Shown in pieces: positions 17,143 to 25,884 of a stretch of 64,000 nucleotides of DNA. A program made the position numbers and the translations under genes. Source of the DNA: Mycetocola spongiae (GTDB lineage Bacteria > Actinomycetota > Actinomycetes > Actinomycetales > Microbacteriaceae). The stretch is from NCBI RefSeq assembly GCF_020424085.1, contig NZ_CP080203.1:2728001-2792000 (forward strand), written 5' to 3'. Each line of letters opens with the position of its first letter. Position 1 is the stretch's first letter. The notes under the pieces are model-generated. The model was not told the DNA's origin, made no database searches, and saw only the letters and a list, made by a program, of their open reading frames with translations.

Positions 17143-17183
17143 AGCACAAAGGGCCCCCGTCGGTGACGGGGGCCCTTTGTGCT
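17143..17183. terminator. Bidirectional terminator between regX3 and the lipoprotein gene
   Basis: A perfect 19-bp stem (17143-17161 with 17165-17183) with a 3-nt GGT loop. Both arms end in AAAGGG/CCCTTT, so a short T stretch follows the GC core in either direction. It serves convergent regX3 (plus) and the lipoprotein gene (minus). Confidence 0.85.
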
Positions 17184-17198
17184 GGTGGAGAGGATCGG

Positions 17199-17732
17199 TT
17201 AGTGGCCGGTCTTCTGCTCGGTGGCGCCGTCCACGGCGTCGTCGATTTCCACGGTGGCCGAGGAGCTCGGGATCGGCTCCGGGGTCAGGTTGCTGTACTC
17301 CTCGAGGACCGGGTCGAGCACGGGAACCCGCACCTCGGAGCCGGTCTCATCGGCGTACTGGAAGAACACGGCGGCATCGGCACCGGAGGGCGTGGTGAGG
17401 CCCTCGAGGAGGATGCCGGATTCCTTGCCCACGCCAAATGCGGTGGAGCCGGAGGCCTTCACCTCGACGGTGACGGAGCCACCCGGGTACTCGATCAGCA
17501 GGTCCTGGGGCTTATCGCCCTGGTTGATCACGGTGACGGCAAGCACGCCGTTCTTCTTGCCATCGGCGATGATCAGGGCGTTGCGGATATCAAGCGAACC
17601 CACGTTGGTGCCGATTCCGTCGCTCGCATCGTACTGCTTCAGGGTGGCCTGCGGGGCAATCATGTTGCAGCCGGCGGTGCCGATCAAAACGGTTGCGGCA
17701 AGAACGGCCGTGGTCAAGTAACGCGCCTTCAC
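17199..17732 (-). CDS. LpqE-like lipoprotein
   Basis: A 177-aa secreted lipoprotein. The signal peptide (MKARYLTTAVLAATVLIGTAGC) has a lipobox with Cys22. The mature part is beta-rich (SLDIRNALIIADGKKNGVLAVTVINQ, VTVEVKASGSTAFGVG), like an Ig/cupredoxin-type fold, and ends in an acidic tail. It diverges from ispDF. In Mycobacterium the lipoprotein gene lpqE occupies the position upstream of carD-ispD-ispF, and the rest of that neighbourhood matches, so an LpqE counterpart is likely. From memory, Microbacteriaceae homologues are sometimes labelled 'DNA modification methylase', which nothing here supports. Function unknown. Confidence 0.72.
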   Translation of the reverse strand: MKARYLTTAVLAATVLIGTAGCNMIAPQATLKQYDASDGIGTNVGSLDIRNALIIADGKKNGVLAVTVINQGDKPQDLLIEYPGGSVTVEVKASGSTAFGVGKESGILLEGLTTPSGADAAVFFQYADETGSEVRVPVLDPVLEEYSNLTPEPIPSSSATVEIDDAVDGATEQKTGH

Positions 17733-18005
17733 TGGTCCTCCAAGAACAAGACGGGTGGCAGGCGCGCAGGATTACACGCATGCGAGGGCTAGAACAACCA
17801 CCAGTCTAGCCTGAGTGGTTGCGGGCGCGTGACCGCAAAACGAGTATTATCACATACCGTTGCCGGTTCGCGGGAAACCGCGGAGCATAATGACAGGGAG
17901 CGGCCGGCCCGGAAAACGCCGTGCCGCCGTGCTCGCCGCGGGCGCGTCCCGGCCCGATACGCGCGGGCTGCCCCGCCGCGGCGAAGTGCCCGCTACGCTC
18001 GAAAC

Positions 18006-19184
18006 ATGAGTGTTGAACCCGTTGTGGCCGTAATCGTCGTCGCCGCCGGCAGTGGAACCCGCCTCGGCGGCGATCTGCCCAAGGCCTTCCGCCCGCTCGC
18101 GGGCCGCAGCATCCTGGAACACGCACTGCATCCGGTCTTTGAGATGCGCCGCGAGGCGCAGGTGGTCGTGGTCGCCCCCGAGGCCTTTCGGGGCGAGGCA
18201 CAGACGATGCTGACCCACGTGGCGGGTGCCGCCCAGGAGTATGCCTCCGTGGTGGTGGGTGGGGCCAGCCGCCAGGAGTCCGTGGCCGCGGGCCTTGGTG
18301 CGCTCCTGCCCTCGGTGCGGATCGTGCTGGTACACGATGCCGCGCGCGCCCTGACCCCGGTGAGCCTGCTGGATAACGTGGTGGACGCCGTGGCCGCCAA
18401 TGCCCGCGGCATCGTCCCGGGTCTTGCCGTGACCGACACCATTAAACGCGTGGACTCCGAGGAGATGGTGGTGGAGACCGTGGACCGCGAGGAACTGCGC
18501 GCGATGCAGACCCCGCAGGGTTTCCCGCGCCACGCGCTGGATGCCGCATATGCCCGGGCGGATAGCGAATATACCGATGATGCCGCGCTCTTTGCCGCGG
18601 CCGGCGGCAGCGTTGCGCTGATCCCCGGGGACGCCCGCGCCTTTAAAATCACCACGCCCTGGGACCTGAACCGCGCCGAACACCTCTTGCGCCCGAGCGG
18701 CACGGAGGGCATCCGCGTGGGGGTCGGCGTGGACGTGCACGCCTATGACGATAATCAGGAGCTGTGGCTGGCCGGGCTGCACTGGCCGGGGGAGACCGGG
18801 CTGGCCGGGCATAGCGATGGCGATGCCGTGGCCCATGCCATGACCGACGCTCTACTCAGCGCCGCGCGCCTCGGCGATATCGGGTCGATGTTTGGCACCG
18901 ATGACCCGCGGTTTGCGCAGGCCTGCGGCGAGGTCTTCCTGATTGCCACGCGCGAGCGCCTGATCGCCGCGGGATTCCATATCGAAAACGTCGCGGTGCA
19001 GGTGATCGGTAACTCCCCGCGCTTCTCCGCGCGCCGCACCGAGGCCGAGGCCGTGCTTTCGGGCCTGATCGGGGCACCCGTGAGCCTGAGCGCCACCACC
19101 ACGGACCGGCTGGGTTTTGCCGGCCGCGGCGAGGGCCTCACGGCAATCGCCACGGCCTCGCTGCGCGCCACCACCGCCGGATAA
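18006..19184 (+). CDS. ispDF: Bifunctional IspD-IspF (MEP-pathway isoprenoid synthesis)
   Basis: A 392-aa fusion. IspD (about residues 1-228) transfers CMP to methylerythritol phosphate; it has the Gly-rich nucleotide loop [18 protein letters not shown] and [15 protein letters not shown]. IspF (about 235-392) makes the cyclic diphosphate; it has the metal ligands in GVDVHAYDD and the [19 protein letters not shown] segment. The steps carried out are the third and fifth of the pathway, not consecutive. Start ATG 18006 matches the IspD N-terminus; the open frame further upstream is not conserved-looking. Followed by cysS and rlmB. Confidence 0.95.
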   Translation: MSVEPVVAVIVVAAGSGTRLGGDLPKAFRPLAGRSILEHALHPVFEMRREAQVVVVAPEAFRGEAQTMLTHVAGAAQEYASVVVGGASRQESVAAGLGALLPSVRIVLVHDAARALTPVSLLDNVVDAVAANARGIVPGLAVTDTIKRVDSEEMVVETVDREELRAMQTPQGFPRHALDAAYARADSEYTDDAALFAAAGGSVALIPGDARAFKITTPWDLNRAEHLLRPSGTEGIRVGVGVDVHAYDDNQELWLAGLHWPGETGLAGHSDGDAVAHAMTDALLSAARLGDIGSMFGTDDPRFAQACGEVFLIATRERLIAAGFHIENVAVQVIGNSPRFSARRTEAEAVLSGLIGAPVSLSATTTDRLGFAGRGEGLTAIATASLRATTAG

Positions 19185-19275
19185 CACCCTTAGTTCACCC
19201 GATTCTCCGGGAAATCCTGCGAGATATTGGGTGCCCGGCGTGCCGAGAGCCCGCGCGCCAAGTAGTCTTAGAGGC

Positions 19276-20691
19276 GTGGCACTGCACCTCTATGACTCCA
19301 AGGCTCAAGAACTTCGCGAATTTACCCCGTTAAATCCGGGTGAAGCGGGTATCTACGTTTGTGGACCCACCGTGCAGTCCTCCCCGCATATCGGCCATCT
19401 GCGCTCGGCGCTGGTTTATGATCAGCTGCGCCGCTGGCTCGATTATTCGGGCTATCGCGTGACCCTCGTGCGCAATGTCACCGATATCGACGATAAGGTC
19501 CTGGCCAATGCCACCGACGCCGAGCCCTGGTGGGCCCTCGCGTATCGCATGGAGCTGGAGTTTAACGACGGCTACCGGGCGCTGGGCATCGCCCCGCCCA
19601 CCTATGAGCCGCGCGCGACCGCGAGTATCCAGCAGATGCACGAGATCATCCTGCGCCTGATCGATCGTGGCCATGCCTATGCCGCCTCCGATGACTCGGG
19701 CGATGTGTATTTTGATGTGCGCAGCTGGCCTGCCTATGGTGCGCTCACGCGCCAGAGCGTGGACGCCATGGAGGACGCCACCGACGCCGATCCGCGTGGT
19801 AAGCGCGATCCGCATGATTTTGCGCTGTGGAAGGGCCGCAAGGACGGCGAGCCCGCCTCCGCCACCTGGTCAAGCCCGTGGGGCCCCGGCCGCCCCGGCT
19901 GGCATATCGAATGCTCGGCCATGTCGAGCCGTTATCTCGGCGGCAGTTTTGATATTCACGGCGGTGGGCTCGACCTGCGCTTCCCGCATCACGAGAACGA
20001 GCTGGCCCAGTCCACCGCGGCGGGAGACGGTTTTGCCTCCTATTGGGTGCATAACGGCCTCGTGAACGTGGGGGGACAAAAGATGTCCAAGTCCCTCGGT
20101 AACTCGCTCTTCGCCGCCGATCTGCTGGCCTCGGCCCGCCCGATTGTGCTGCGCTATTACCTGGGCCAGGCCCACTACCGTTCCACGATTGATTTCCACG
20201 ACGGCGCGCTCGATGAGGCCGCCGCGGCGCTGGACCGGATCGAGAGTTTCCTCGATCGGGTGGAGCGCCGCCTGGCCGAGACCCGCTTTGCCGGGTCCGG
20301 TACCCCCGTGCCGCCCGCGGATTTTGTGGCGGCGATGGACGATGATTTGGCCGTTCCCCAGGCGCTTGCGGTGTTGCACGACACCATTCGCTCGGGTAAT
20401 GCCGCAATCGACGGCGATGATTTGGCCGCCGCCGCTACCGCCCAGGCCGAGGTCATTGCCATGACCAATATCCTCGGCATCAACCCACTTTCGGCAACCT
20501 GGAACGAGACGGGGGAGAGCGCGGCACTATTCGCACTGGACCCCCTGGTTCAGCGGTTGCTGGGGCAACGCGAACAGGCTCGGGCCGACCGAGACTTCGC
20601 CACCGCTGACCGTATCCGTGATGACCTCCAGGCCGCGGGGATCACGATTGAAGACACCCCCTCCGGGGCACATTGGAGTATTGATGGCTAG
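19276..20691 (+). CDS. cysS: Cysteinyl-tRNA synthetase
   Basis: Charges tRNA-Cys. Class I synthetase of 471 aa from GTG 19276 ([13 protein letters not shown]); an upstream in-frame ATG adds a Pro-rich, unlikely extension. The HIGH motif is in [19 protein letters not shown], with the zinc Cys in IYVCGPTVQ. Further zinc ligands are in [13 protein letters not shown] and [17 protein letters not shown], and the KMSKS loop is in [14 protein letters not shown]. The last 8 bases overlap rlmB. The ispF-cysS-rlmB order is shared with Mycobacterium. Confidence 0.96.
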   Translation: MALHLYDSKAQELREFTPLNPGEAGIYVCGPTVQSSPHIGHLRSALVYDQLRRWLDYSGYRVTLVRNVTDIDDKVLANATDAEPWWALAYRMELEFNDGYRALGIAPPTYEPRATASIQQMHEIILRLIDRGHAYAASDDSGDVYFDVRSWPAYGALTRQSVDAMEDATDADPRGKRDPHDFALWKGRKDGEPASATWSSPWGPGRPGWHIECSAMSSRYLGGSFDIHGGGLDLRFPHHENELAQSTAAGDGFASYWVHNGLVNVGGQKMSKSLGNSLFAADLLASARPIVLRYYLGQAHYRSTIDFHDGALDEAAAALDRIESFLDRVERRLAETRFAGSGTPVPPADFVAAMDDDLAVPQALAVLHDTIRSGNAAIDGDDLAAAATAQAEVIAMTNILGINPLSATWNETGESAALFALDPLVQRLLGQREQARADRDFATADRIRDDLQAAGITIEDTPSGAHWSIDG

Positions 20692-21727
20692 TAATAACGG
20701 ACGTCCGGGCGCGATGCGCAAGGCGAAGAAGGGTGCCAGCAAGGGCACCGGTGGCCTCGGCCGCAAGTCCCTCGAGGGCAAGGGCCCGACCCCCAAGGCC
20801 GAGGACCGCACGTATCACGTGGCCGGCAAGCGTAAGCTCGCCCAGGAGCGCCTCGCCGCCGCGCGCGGCGGTCGTGGACCCGCGGCCTCCAAGCGCACCG
20901 ATGCCAATTCCTCCACCGCCGCCCCGGCCCCCCAGCCGCGCCGGCAGAAGGCCCGCCAGGCCGATGAGTCGGAGATCGTCACCGGTCGCAACGCCGTGCT
21001 TGAGGCGCTGCGCGCGAAGATCCCCGCGAGTGCCCTGTATATGGCCACGCGCATCGAATACGATGAGCGCGTAAAGGAGATCATCACGATCGCCACGGGT
21101 CGTGGCATCCCGATTCTTGAGGTCATGCGTCCCGAGCTGGACCGCATGGTCAGCTTCGACTCGGTGCACCAGGGCCTCGCGCTGAAGGTGCCGCCGTATA
21201 AGTACGAGCACCCCGAGGAGCTGCTGCAGAAGACCATCTCGCGCGCCCAGAAGCCGCTGTTTGTGGCCCTGGACGGCATCACCGATCCCCGCAACCTCGG
21301 CGCGATCCTGCGCTCGACCGCCGCCTTCGGCGGGCAGGGCGTTATCGTGCCGCAGCGTCGCTCGGTGGGCATGACCGCCTCGGCCTGGCGCACGTCGGCC
21401 GGTGCCGCGGCGCGTACCCCCGTGGCGATGGCCACCAACCTCACGCAGACCATCAAGGCCTTTAAGGCGGCGGGCGTCTTTGTGATTGGTCTCGACGGCG
21501 GCGGCGATACCATGCTTCCGGGCCTGGAACTGGCCGATCGCCCGATCCTGATCGTGGTGGGTAGCGAGGGCAAGGGCCTGTCCCGCCTGGTTACCGAGAA
21601 CTGCGATGCGATCGTCTCGATTCCGATCAGCGCGGCCACCGAGTCGCTGAACGCCGGTATTGCTGCGTCGGTCACGCTCTACGAGATCTCGCGCCTGCGC
21701 GCCGAGACCGCGGCCGCCAAAAAATAG
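20684..21727 (+). CDS. rlmB: 23S rRNA (guanosine-2'-O-) methyltransferase RlmB
   Basis: A SpoU/TrmH-family enzyme, 347 aa from ATG 20684. A basic, low-complexity N-terminal arm (about residues 1-95, rich in Lys, Gly, Pro, Arg) precedes the substrate-binding domain ([19 protein letters not shown]). The knotted SPOUT methyltransferase domain follows, with motif 1 [21 protein letters not shown], motif 2 [15 protein letters not shown] and motif 3 [20 protein letters not shown]. Target G2251 is inferred from the family. It overlaps cysS by 8 bases and ends at a strong terminator. Confidence 0.94.
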   Translation: MASNNGRPGAMRKAKKGASKGTGGLGRKSLEGKGPTPKAEDRTYHVAGKRKLAQERLAAARGGRGPAASKRTDANSSTAAPAPQPRRQKARQADESEIVTGRNAVLEALRAKIPASALYMATRIEYDERVKEIITIATGRGIPILEVMRPELDRMVSFDSVHQGLALKVPPYKYEHPEELLQKTISRAQKPLFVALDGITDPRNLGAILRSTAAFGGQGVIVPQRRSVGMTASAWRTSAGAAARTPVAMATNLTQTIKAFKAAGVFVIGLDGGGDTMLPGLELADRPILIVVGSEGKGLSRLVTENCDAIVSIPISAATESLNAGIAASVTLYEISRLRAETAAAKK

Positions 21728-21739
21728 CGGTGAGAAAAA

Positions 21740-21777
21740 CCCCCGCATTCCGGCCAGGCCGGAATGCGGGGGTTTTT
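21740..21777. terminator. Bidirectional Rho-independent terminator after rlmB
   Basis: CCCCCGCATTCCGGCC (21740-21755) is self-complementary to 21757-21772, followed by TTTTTATTTT on the plus strand; AAAAA precedes it at 21735-21739. It serves rlmB and the convergent DUF4032 gene. Confidence 0.92.
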
Positions 21778-21787
21778 ATTTTAAGCG

Positions 21788-23077
21788 CTAGACCAGGTCG
21801 CGCCAATCGGTGCCGGGCGGGGCCTCCTCGATATCCTCGGGCAGCGTGATTGCCTCGGTCGCGGGGGCGATCACGGTGGCCTCATCGCGGCGGTGACGCA
21901 GCACATCGTTGATATATGAGCTGAGCGCCTCCGCGAGCGGCACGTCGCGCCCCGACATCTCGGAGAGGTGCCAGCGGTGCTCCAGCAGCTGGTGGAAGAC
22001 CTCGGCCGGCTCCAGCTTGCCCTTCAGATCGCGCGGGATCGCCTTCACGACCGGCTCAAAGACGCGGATCAGCCACTCGTGTGCCACCATCTCCTCGTCC
22101 AGGTCCTGCTTGCCGTTTGCGGCGATATAGGCGTCGAGGTCGTTCAGGAGTCGGCGGGCCTGGTTTTCTCCCGTGTCCAGGCCCGTGAGGCGCAGCAGGC
22201 GGCGCTGGTGGTGTCCGGCGTCCACCACCTTGGGCTGGATGCGCACGGTGGTGCCGGCCTCATCGGTGCGGATCGCGAGCTCCTCGATATCAAATCCCAG
22301 CTCGTTCAGGCGGTCCACGCGCGAGCTGATCCGCCAGCGCTCGGTGGACGAGAAGGACTCGGATTCGGTCAGCTCGGTCCACAGCGAGCGATAGGCAGCG
22401 ACGATTCCATTGGAGAGCTTCACGGGGTCCAGGTCCTCATCGGCCCGGCCCCCCGCCTCCAGGTCCATCAGCTCGCCCGCGATATTTACGCGCGCGATCT
22501 CGAGGTCGTTTTCGCGCTGCCCGTTGGAGAGCCCGCCCGGGTAGAGCTTGCCGGTTTCGGCGTCCACCAGATACGCGGCAAATGCGCCGGCATCGCGGCG
22601 GAAGAGCGTATTGGACAGCGAGACATCGCCCCAGAAGAAGCCCACGATATGCAGGCGCACCAGCAGCACCGCGAGGGCGTCCACCAGCCGCGTCGCGGTA
22701 TCGGGGCGCAACTGCTGCGAGAATAGCGCGCGATAGGGGAGCGAGAAGCGCAGGTGTCGCGTGACCAGCACGGAGGGCAGTTCATCGCCGTGGCCGGTGG
22801 CCCGGCCGGTGATGACGGCCAGGGGGTCCACGCAGGGGATATCAAGGCGCTGCAGCGTGCGCAACATGTCGTATTCGCCGCGGGCCATCTCCGTGGTGGT
22901 CTCCTTCACGGCCACCACATAGCCGGAGAGATTCGCGAAGCGCACGAGGTGGCGCGAGATTCCCTTCGGCAGTGACGCGATAGTCTCGCTCGGCCAGGCC
23001 TCGAGGGGCAGGTCCCAGGGGAGGTCCAGCAGGGCGGGGTCAACGGTGGCCGACGTGATATTCAGCGATCCACTCAT
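21788..23077 (-). CDS. DUF4032 protein with kinase-like N-terminal domain
   Basis: A 429-aa cytoplasmic protein. The N-terminal half resembles small LPS-kinase/RIO-like folds: LVRFANLSGYVVAVKE could hold the nucleotide-binding Lys. GFFWGDVSLSNTLFRRDAGAF followed by YLVDAET matches the GDxxxxN...D catalytic and metal pattern of that superfamily. The C-terminal half (about 200-400) is the DUF4032 region with NELGFDIEELAIRTDEAGTTV and HEWLIRVFEPVVKAIPRDLKG. Kinase activity and substrate are inference. It is transcribed alone, next to the sugar-transporter ATPase gene. Confidence 0.8.
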   Translation of the reverse strand: MSGSLNITSATVDPALLDLPWDLPLEAWPSETIASLPKGISRHLVRFANLSGYVVAVKETTTEMARGEYDMLRTLQRLDIPCVDPLAVITGRATGHGDELPSVLVTRHLRFSLPYRALFSQQLRPDTATRLVDALAVLLVRLHIVGFFWGDVSLSNTLFRRDAGAFAAYLVDAETGKLYPGGLSNGQRENDLEIARVNIAGELMDLEAGGRADEDLDPVKLSNGIVAAYRSLWTELTESESFSSTERWRISSRVDRLNELGFDIEELAIRTDEAGTTVRIQPKVVDAGHHQRRLLRLTGLDTGENQARRLLNDLDAYIAANGKQDLDEEMVAHEWLIRVFEPVVKAIPRDLKGKLEPAEVFHQLLEHRWHLSEMSGRDVPLAEALSSYINDVLRHRRDEATVIAPATEAITLPEDIEEAPPGTDWRDLV

Positions 23078-23156
23078 GGTGCTCCTTAACGCAAAAATCG
23101 GTCTCGCTCGGCAATGAGCCGAGTCGAAACCGAGCTCGAAACCGCGGGGTACGGAT

Positions 23157-23195
23157 GCGTTCGCGGTGCCGGGGAAACCCCGACACCGCGAACGC
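23157..23195 (-). terminator. Hairpin after the UgpC-type ATPase gene
   Basis: An 18-bp near-perfect stem (23157-23174 with 23178-23195, AAA loop, one mismatch) lies 11 bases beyond the stop on the minus strand. There is no U-tract. Confidence 0.6.
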
Positions 23196-23206
23196 GAGGG
23201 CCGTGA

Positions 23207-24307
23207 TTAGGCCGAAACGGTGGGCTTGCTCAGGCGCAGGCCGGACTCGACGTCGAAGACGTGCAGGTGGTTCGGGAGAACCTCCAGGCGCACGGTCTCT
23301 CCGGCGTAGGGGTGGATGCGGCCGTCAACGCGGGCAACCAGGTCGGTACGGATGCCGTCGATATCGGCGTGACCGTAGAGGTAGCCATCGGCTCCGAGCT
23401 CCTCCACGAGGTCAACAACCACCTCGAGGCCCGCGTTGGGGTCCTCGGTGACGCGGATGTCCTCGGGGCGCACACCGATGGTGGCCTTGGGGGCGGAGGT
23501 CTGCGAGAGGGTCTCGCGCTCCACCGGGACGATGGAGGAACCGAACTGGGCGCCGCCGTCGGTCAGGCCCACCTGGAGCAGGTTCATTGCGGGCGAACCG
23601 ATGAAGCCGGCCACGAAGACGTTCTCGGGCTTCTCGTACAGGTCGCGGGGGGTTCCCACCTGCTGGAGCAGTCCGTCCTTGAGCACGGCGATGCGGTCAC
23701 CCATGGTGAGCGCCTCGGTCTGGTCGTGGGTCACATATACGGTGGTGACGCCGAGGCGGCGCTGCAGCGATGCGATCTGGGTACGGGTCTGTACGCGCAG
23801 CTTGGCGTCGAGGTTCGACAGCGGCTCGTCCATGAGGAATACCTGGGGCTGACGCACGATTGCGCGACCCATGGCCACACGCTGACGCTGACCACCCGAG
23901 AGGGCCTTGGGCTTGCGGGTGAGGTAGTCCTCGAGGTCGAGGAGCTTGGCTGCCTCCAGGACACGAGCGGCACGCTCCTCCTTGCCCACGCCGGCGATCT
24001 TCAGGGCGAAGCCCATGTTCTCGGCCACGGTCATGTGGGGGTAGAGCGCGTAGTTCTGGAAGACCATGGCGATGTCACGGTCCTTCGGGGGGATATCGGT
24101 GACGTCGCGGTCACCGATCAGGATGCGGCCGTCGTTAACCTCTTCGAGGCCGGCGAGCATGCGCAGCGACGTGGACTTACCACAGCCGGAGGGGCCAACC
24201 AGGACGAGGAATTCGCCATCCGCGACCTCGAGGTTGAGCTTATCTACCGCGGCGCGGGTTCCGCCCGGGTACATGCGTGTTGCGTTATCAAAAGTGACCG
24301 AAGCCAT
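23207..24307 (-). CDS. ugpC: Multi-sugar ABC transporter ATP-binding protein (UgpC/MsiK type)
   Basis: A 366-aa ATPase from ATG 24307 (MASVTFDNATRMYPGGTRAAV); the frame upstream to 24466 covers promoter sequence. Walker [18 protein letters not shown], signature LSGGQRQRVAMGRAIVR, Walker B VFLMDEPLSNLDAKLR and H-loop VTHDQTEAL are present. A C-terminal TOBE/MOE domain (about 240-366, with TIGVRPEDIRV) follows. No permease or binding-protein genes are nearby, as for MsiK, a shared ATPase energising several carbohydrate importers. Annotated 'UgpC' in many genomes, but the real partners are probably several. Confidence 0.9.
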   Translation of the reverse strand: MASVTFDNATRMYPGGTRAAVDKLNLEVADGEFLVLVGPSGCGKSTSLRMLAGLEEVNDGRILIGDRDVTDIPPKDRDIAMVFQNYALYPHMTVAENMGFALKIAGVGKEERAARVLEAAKLLDLEDYLTRKPKALSGGQRQRVAMGRAIVRQPQVFLMDEPLSNLDAKLRVQTRTQIASLQRRLGVTTVYVTHDQTEALTMGDRIAVLKDGLLQQVGTPRDLYEKPENVFVAGFIGSPAMNLLQVGLTDGGAQFGSSIVPVERETLSQTSAPKATIGVRPEDIRVTEDPNAGLEVVVDLVEELGADGYLYGHADIDGIRTDLVARVDGRIHPYAGETVRLEVLPNHLHVFDVESGLRLSKPTVSA

Positions 24308-24558
24308 TTTCTTCTCCTTCACCGGCAGGTACGTGCCGGACGATCCGTTGTGATGGATACCCCGCCGCGATAACACGTGCGGGGGTGCGACGACAGTGGC
24401 GCTAGGCCAGTATGGCACGCTTTTGATACGACGCGAACTGTATACAAAATAACAATTCAATTCCATTCGTTTGGCTATTATGCAGGCAGGACATTTACGA
24501 TAGGTAGGTGTGTGCCGTGTCGGATGGCACAGAGCGCACGTATCTGAAGCGAGGATCT

Positions 24559-25509
24559 ATGAGTAACAGCACCGAACCCGATCGCCAGGAAGGCTCATCG
24601 GTACGCGAATCGGTGCGCGTCCGTGCCGCGGAAATCCGTAGCGCGCAGCGCAAAAAAGACATCGCGCTCCGCTCCCTGCTGATCGGCGCGGGCGTGATCG
24701 TGGTTGCCGCAATCGTGGTCGCCGTGACCATGACCTTCGCCACCACCGAGACCTCGGCCAATACCGGGCCGGCCAATATGGCGAGCAACGGTGCCGTGGT
24801 GGGCGCCGATCTGAAAACCGTGCGCACCGAGTCCCTTCCCGTGACCGATGCCCCCCGACCCACGCCGATCGATCCGGCCGTCCCCAATATTCGGGTTTAT
24901 ATCGACTACCTCAGCGCCGATAGCGGCGAGTTTGAGAAGGCCAATGGCGAGCTGCTGAAGGGCTTCGCCCAGGACGGCGTGGCCACGGTGGAGATTCACC
25001 CGCTGGCCATCCTCACCGGTAAGTCCGCGGGCAGCCAGTATTCGCTGCGCTCGGCCAATGCCGCCGCCTGCGTGGCCAATTATTCGCCCGATACGTTCTT
25101 CGCCTTTAACCAGGCGCTCTTTGCCGATCAGCCCACCGAGGGCACCACGGGCCACGACGATAAGAAGCTGCTGAGCATCGCATCGCAGGCCGGGGCGAGC
25201 GATACCCGCGAGATCGGTAAGTGCATCGATAAGGTCACCTATAAGACCTGGGTGTCCAATGCCACCGATCGCGCCCTCGCGGATCCGATTCCGGACTCCA
25301 AGCTCGACCGCCTGAAGGGCGTTCCGACCATCATCGTGAACGATAAGGTCTATACCGGAGCCCCCGGCGATAGCAAGGAATTCCGCGCGTTTGTCCTCTC
25401 CGTTGCGAGCGAGGCACAGAATAAGGCCACCGCGAGCGCAACCCCCGAGCCTGCCGAGGAGGCCCCCGCGGAGGAGGCTCCCGCCGAGGAGGCCCCCGCC
25501 GCGGGCTAG
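24559..25509 (+). CDS. Membrane-anchored DsbA/thioredoxin-fold protein without CXXC
   Basis: A 316-aa protein from ATG 24559. A cytoplasmic N-terminus (1-37) is followed by one membrane helix (about 38-60, ALRSLLIGAGVIVVAAIVVAV) and an external DsbA-like domain (about 108-295). Where homologues have CxxC after the first strand, this one reads YLSADSGEF: Ser119-Ala-Asp-Ser122, both cysteines gone. The cis-Pro loop (GVPTIIVND) and the overall fold remain. Two other Cys occur (AACVANYS and GKCIDKV). The C-terminus repeats PAEEA three times. Redox activity is unlikely; a chaperone or binding role is inferred. Confidence 0.82.
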   Translation: MSNSTEPDRQEGSSVRESVRVRAAEIRSAQRKKDIALRSLLIGAGVIVVAAIVVAVTMTFATTETSANTGPANMASNGAVVGADLKTVRTESLPVTDAPRPTPIDPAVPNIRVYIDYLSADSGEFEKANGELLKGFAQDGVATVEIHPLAILTGKSAGSQYSLRSANAAACVANYSPDTFFAFNQALFADQPTEGTTGHDDKKLLSIASQAGASDTREIGKCIDKVTYKTWVSNATDRALADPIPDSKLDRLKGVPTIIVNDKVYTGAPGDSKEFRAFVLSVASEAQNKATASATPEPAEEAPAEEAPAEEAPAAG

Positions 25510-25562
25510 TCCGCGCCGCGGCACACCGGTGCGCGGGTGGCGGCAGGCCCGCCTCCGTGCCC

Positions 25563-25568
25563 TATAAT
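25563..25568 (+). promoter_or_regulatory. Consensus -10 element of the tRNA-Thr gene
   Basis: A perfect TATAAT hexamer lies 28 bases before the mature tRNA 5' end in otherwise GC-rich sequence. No strong -35 is visible 16-18 bases upstream. Confidence 0.65.
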
Positions 25569-25595
25569 TGGACCGTGCCGACCGCGGCACCAACC

Positions 25596-25671
25596 GCCGT
25601 TTTAGCTCAGTTGGTAGAGCACCGCACTTGTAATGCGAAGGTCGCGAGTTCGATTCTCGCAAACGGCTCCA
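25596..25671 (+). tRNA. tRNA-Thr (TGT)
   Basis: Acceptor GCCGTTT (25596-25602) pairs with AAACGGC (25661-25667), with discriminator T and an encoded CCA (25669-25671). The D arm contains TAGCTCAGTTGGTAGAGCA. The anticodon loop CTTGTAA has anticodon TGT at 25629-25631. The T arm is GCGAGTTCGATTCTCGC. Confidence 0.96.
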
Positions 25672-25674
25672 CCC

Positions 25675-25715
25675 CACCGCCCGTCCGGATTCCCCGGCCG
25701 GGCGGTGTTGTTTTT
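25675..25715 (+). terminator. Terminator of tRNA-Thr
   Basis: CACCGCCCG (25675-25683) pairs with CGGGCGGTG (25699-25707) around a 15-nt loop and is followed by TTGTTTTT. It begins 4 bases after the encoded CCA. Confidence 0.85.
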
Positions 25716-25884
25716 AAGGGGAAAACCCACTCCGGAATCCTTATTCTGAATATTGAATACAATTCTCGGTCCCCCGTGGGAGGCGCGGAATTCCGGGATT
25801 CTTGACCCACGCACCCGGCCTCGGGAGGACCAATAACCCGCGAATAATTCGGGGGATCGGGCAAACCTATGCGAAAATGGGCCG

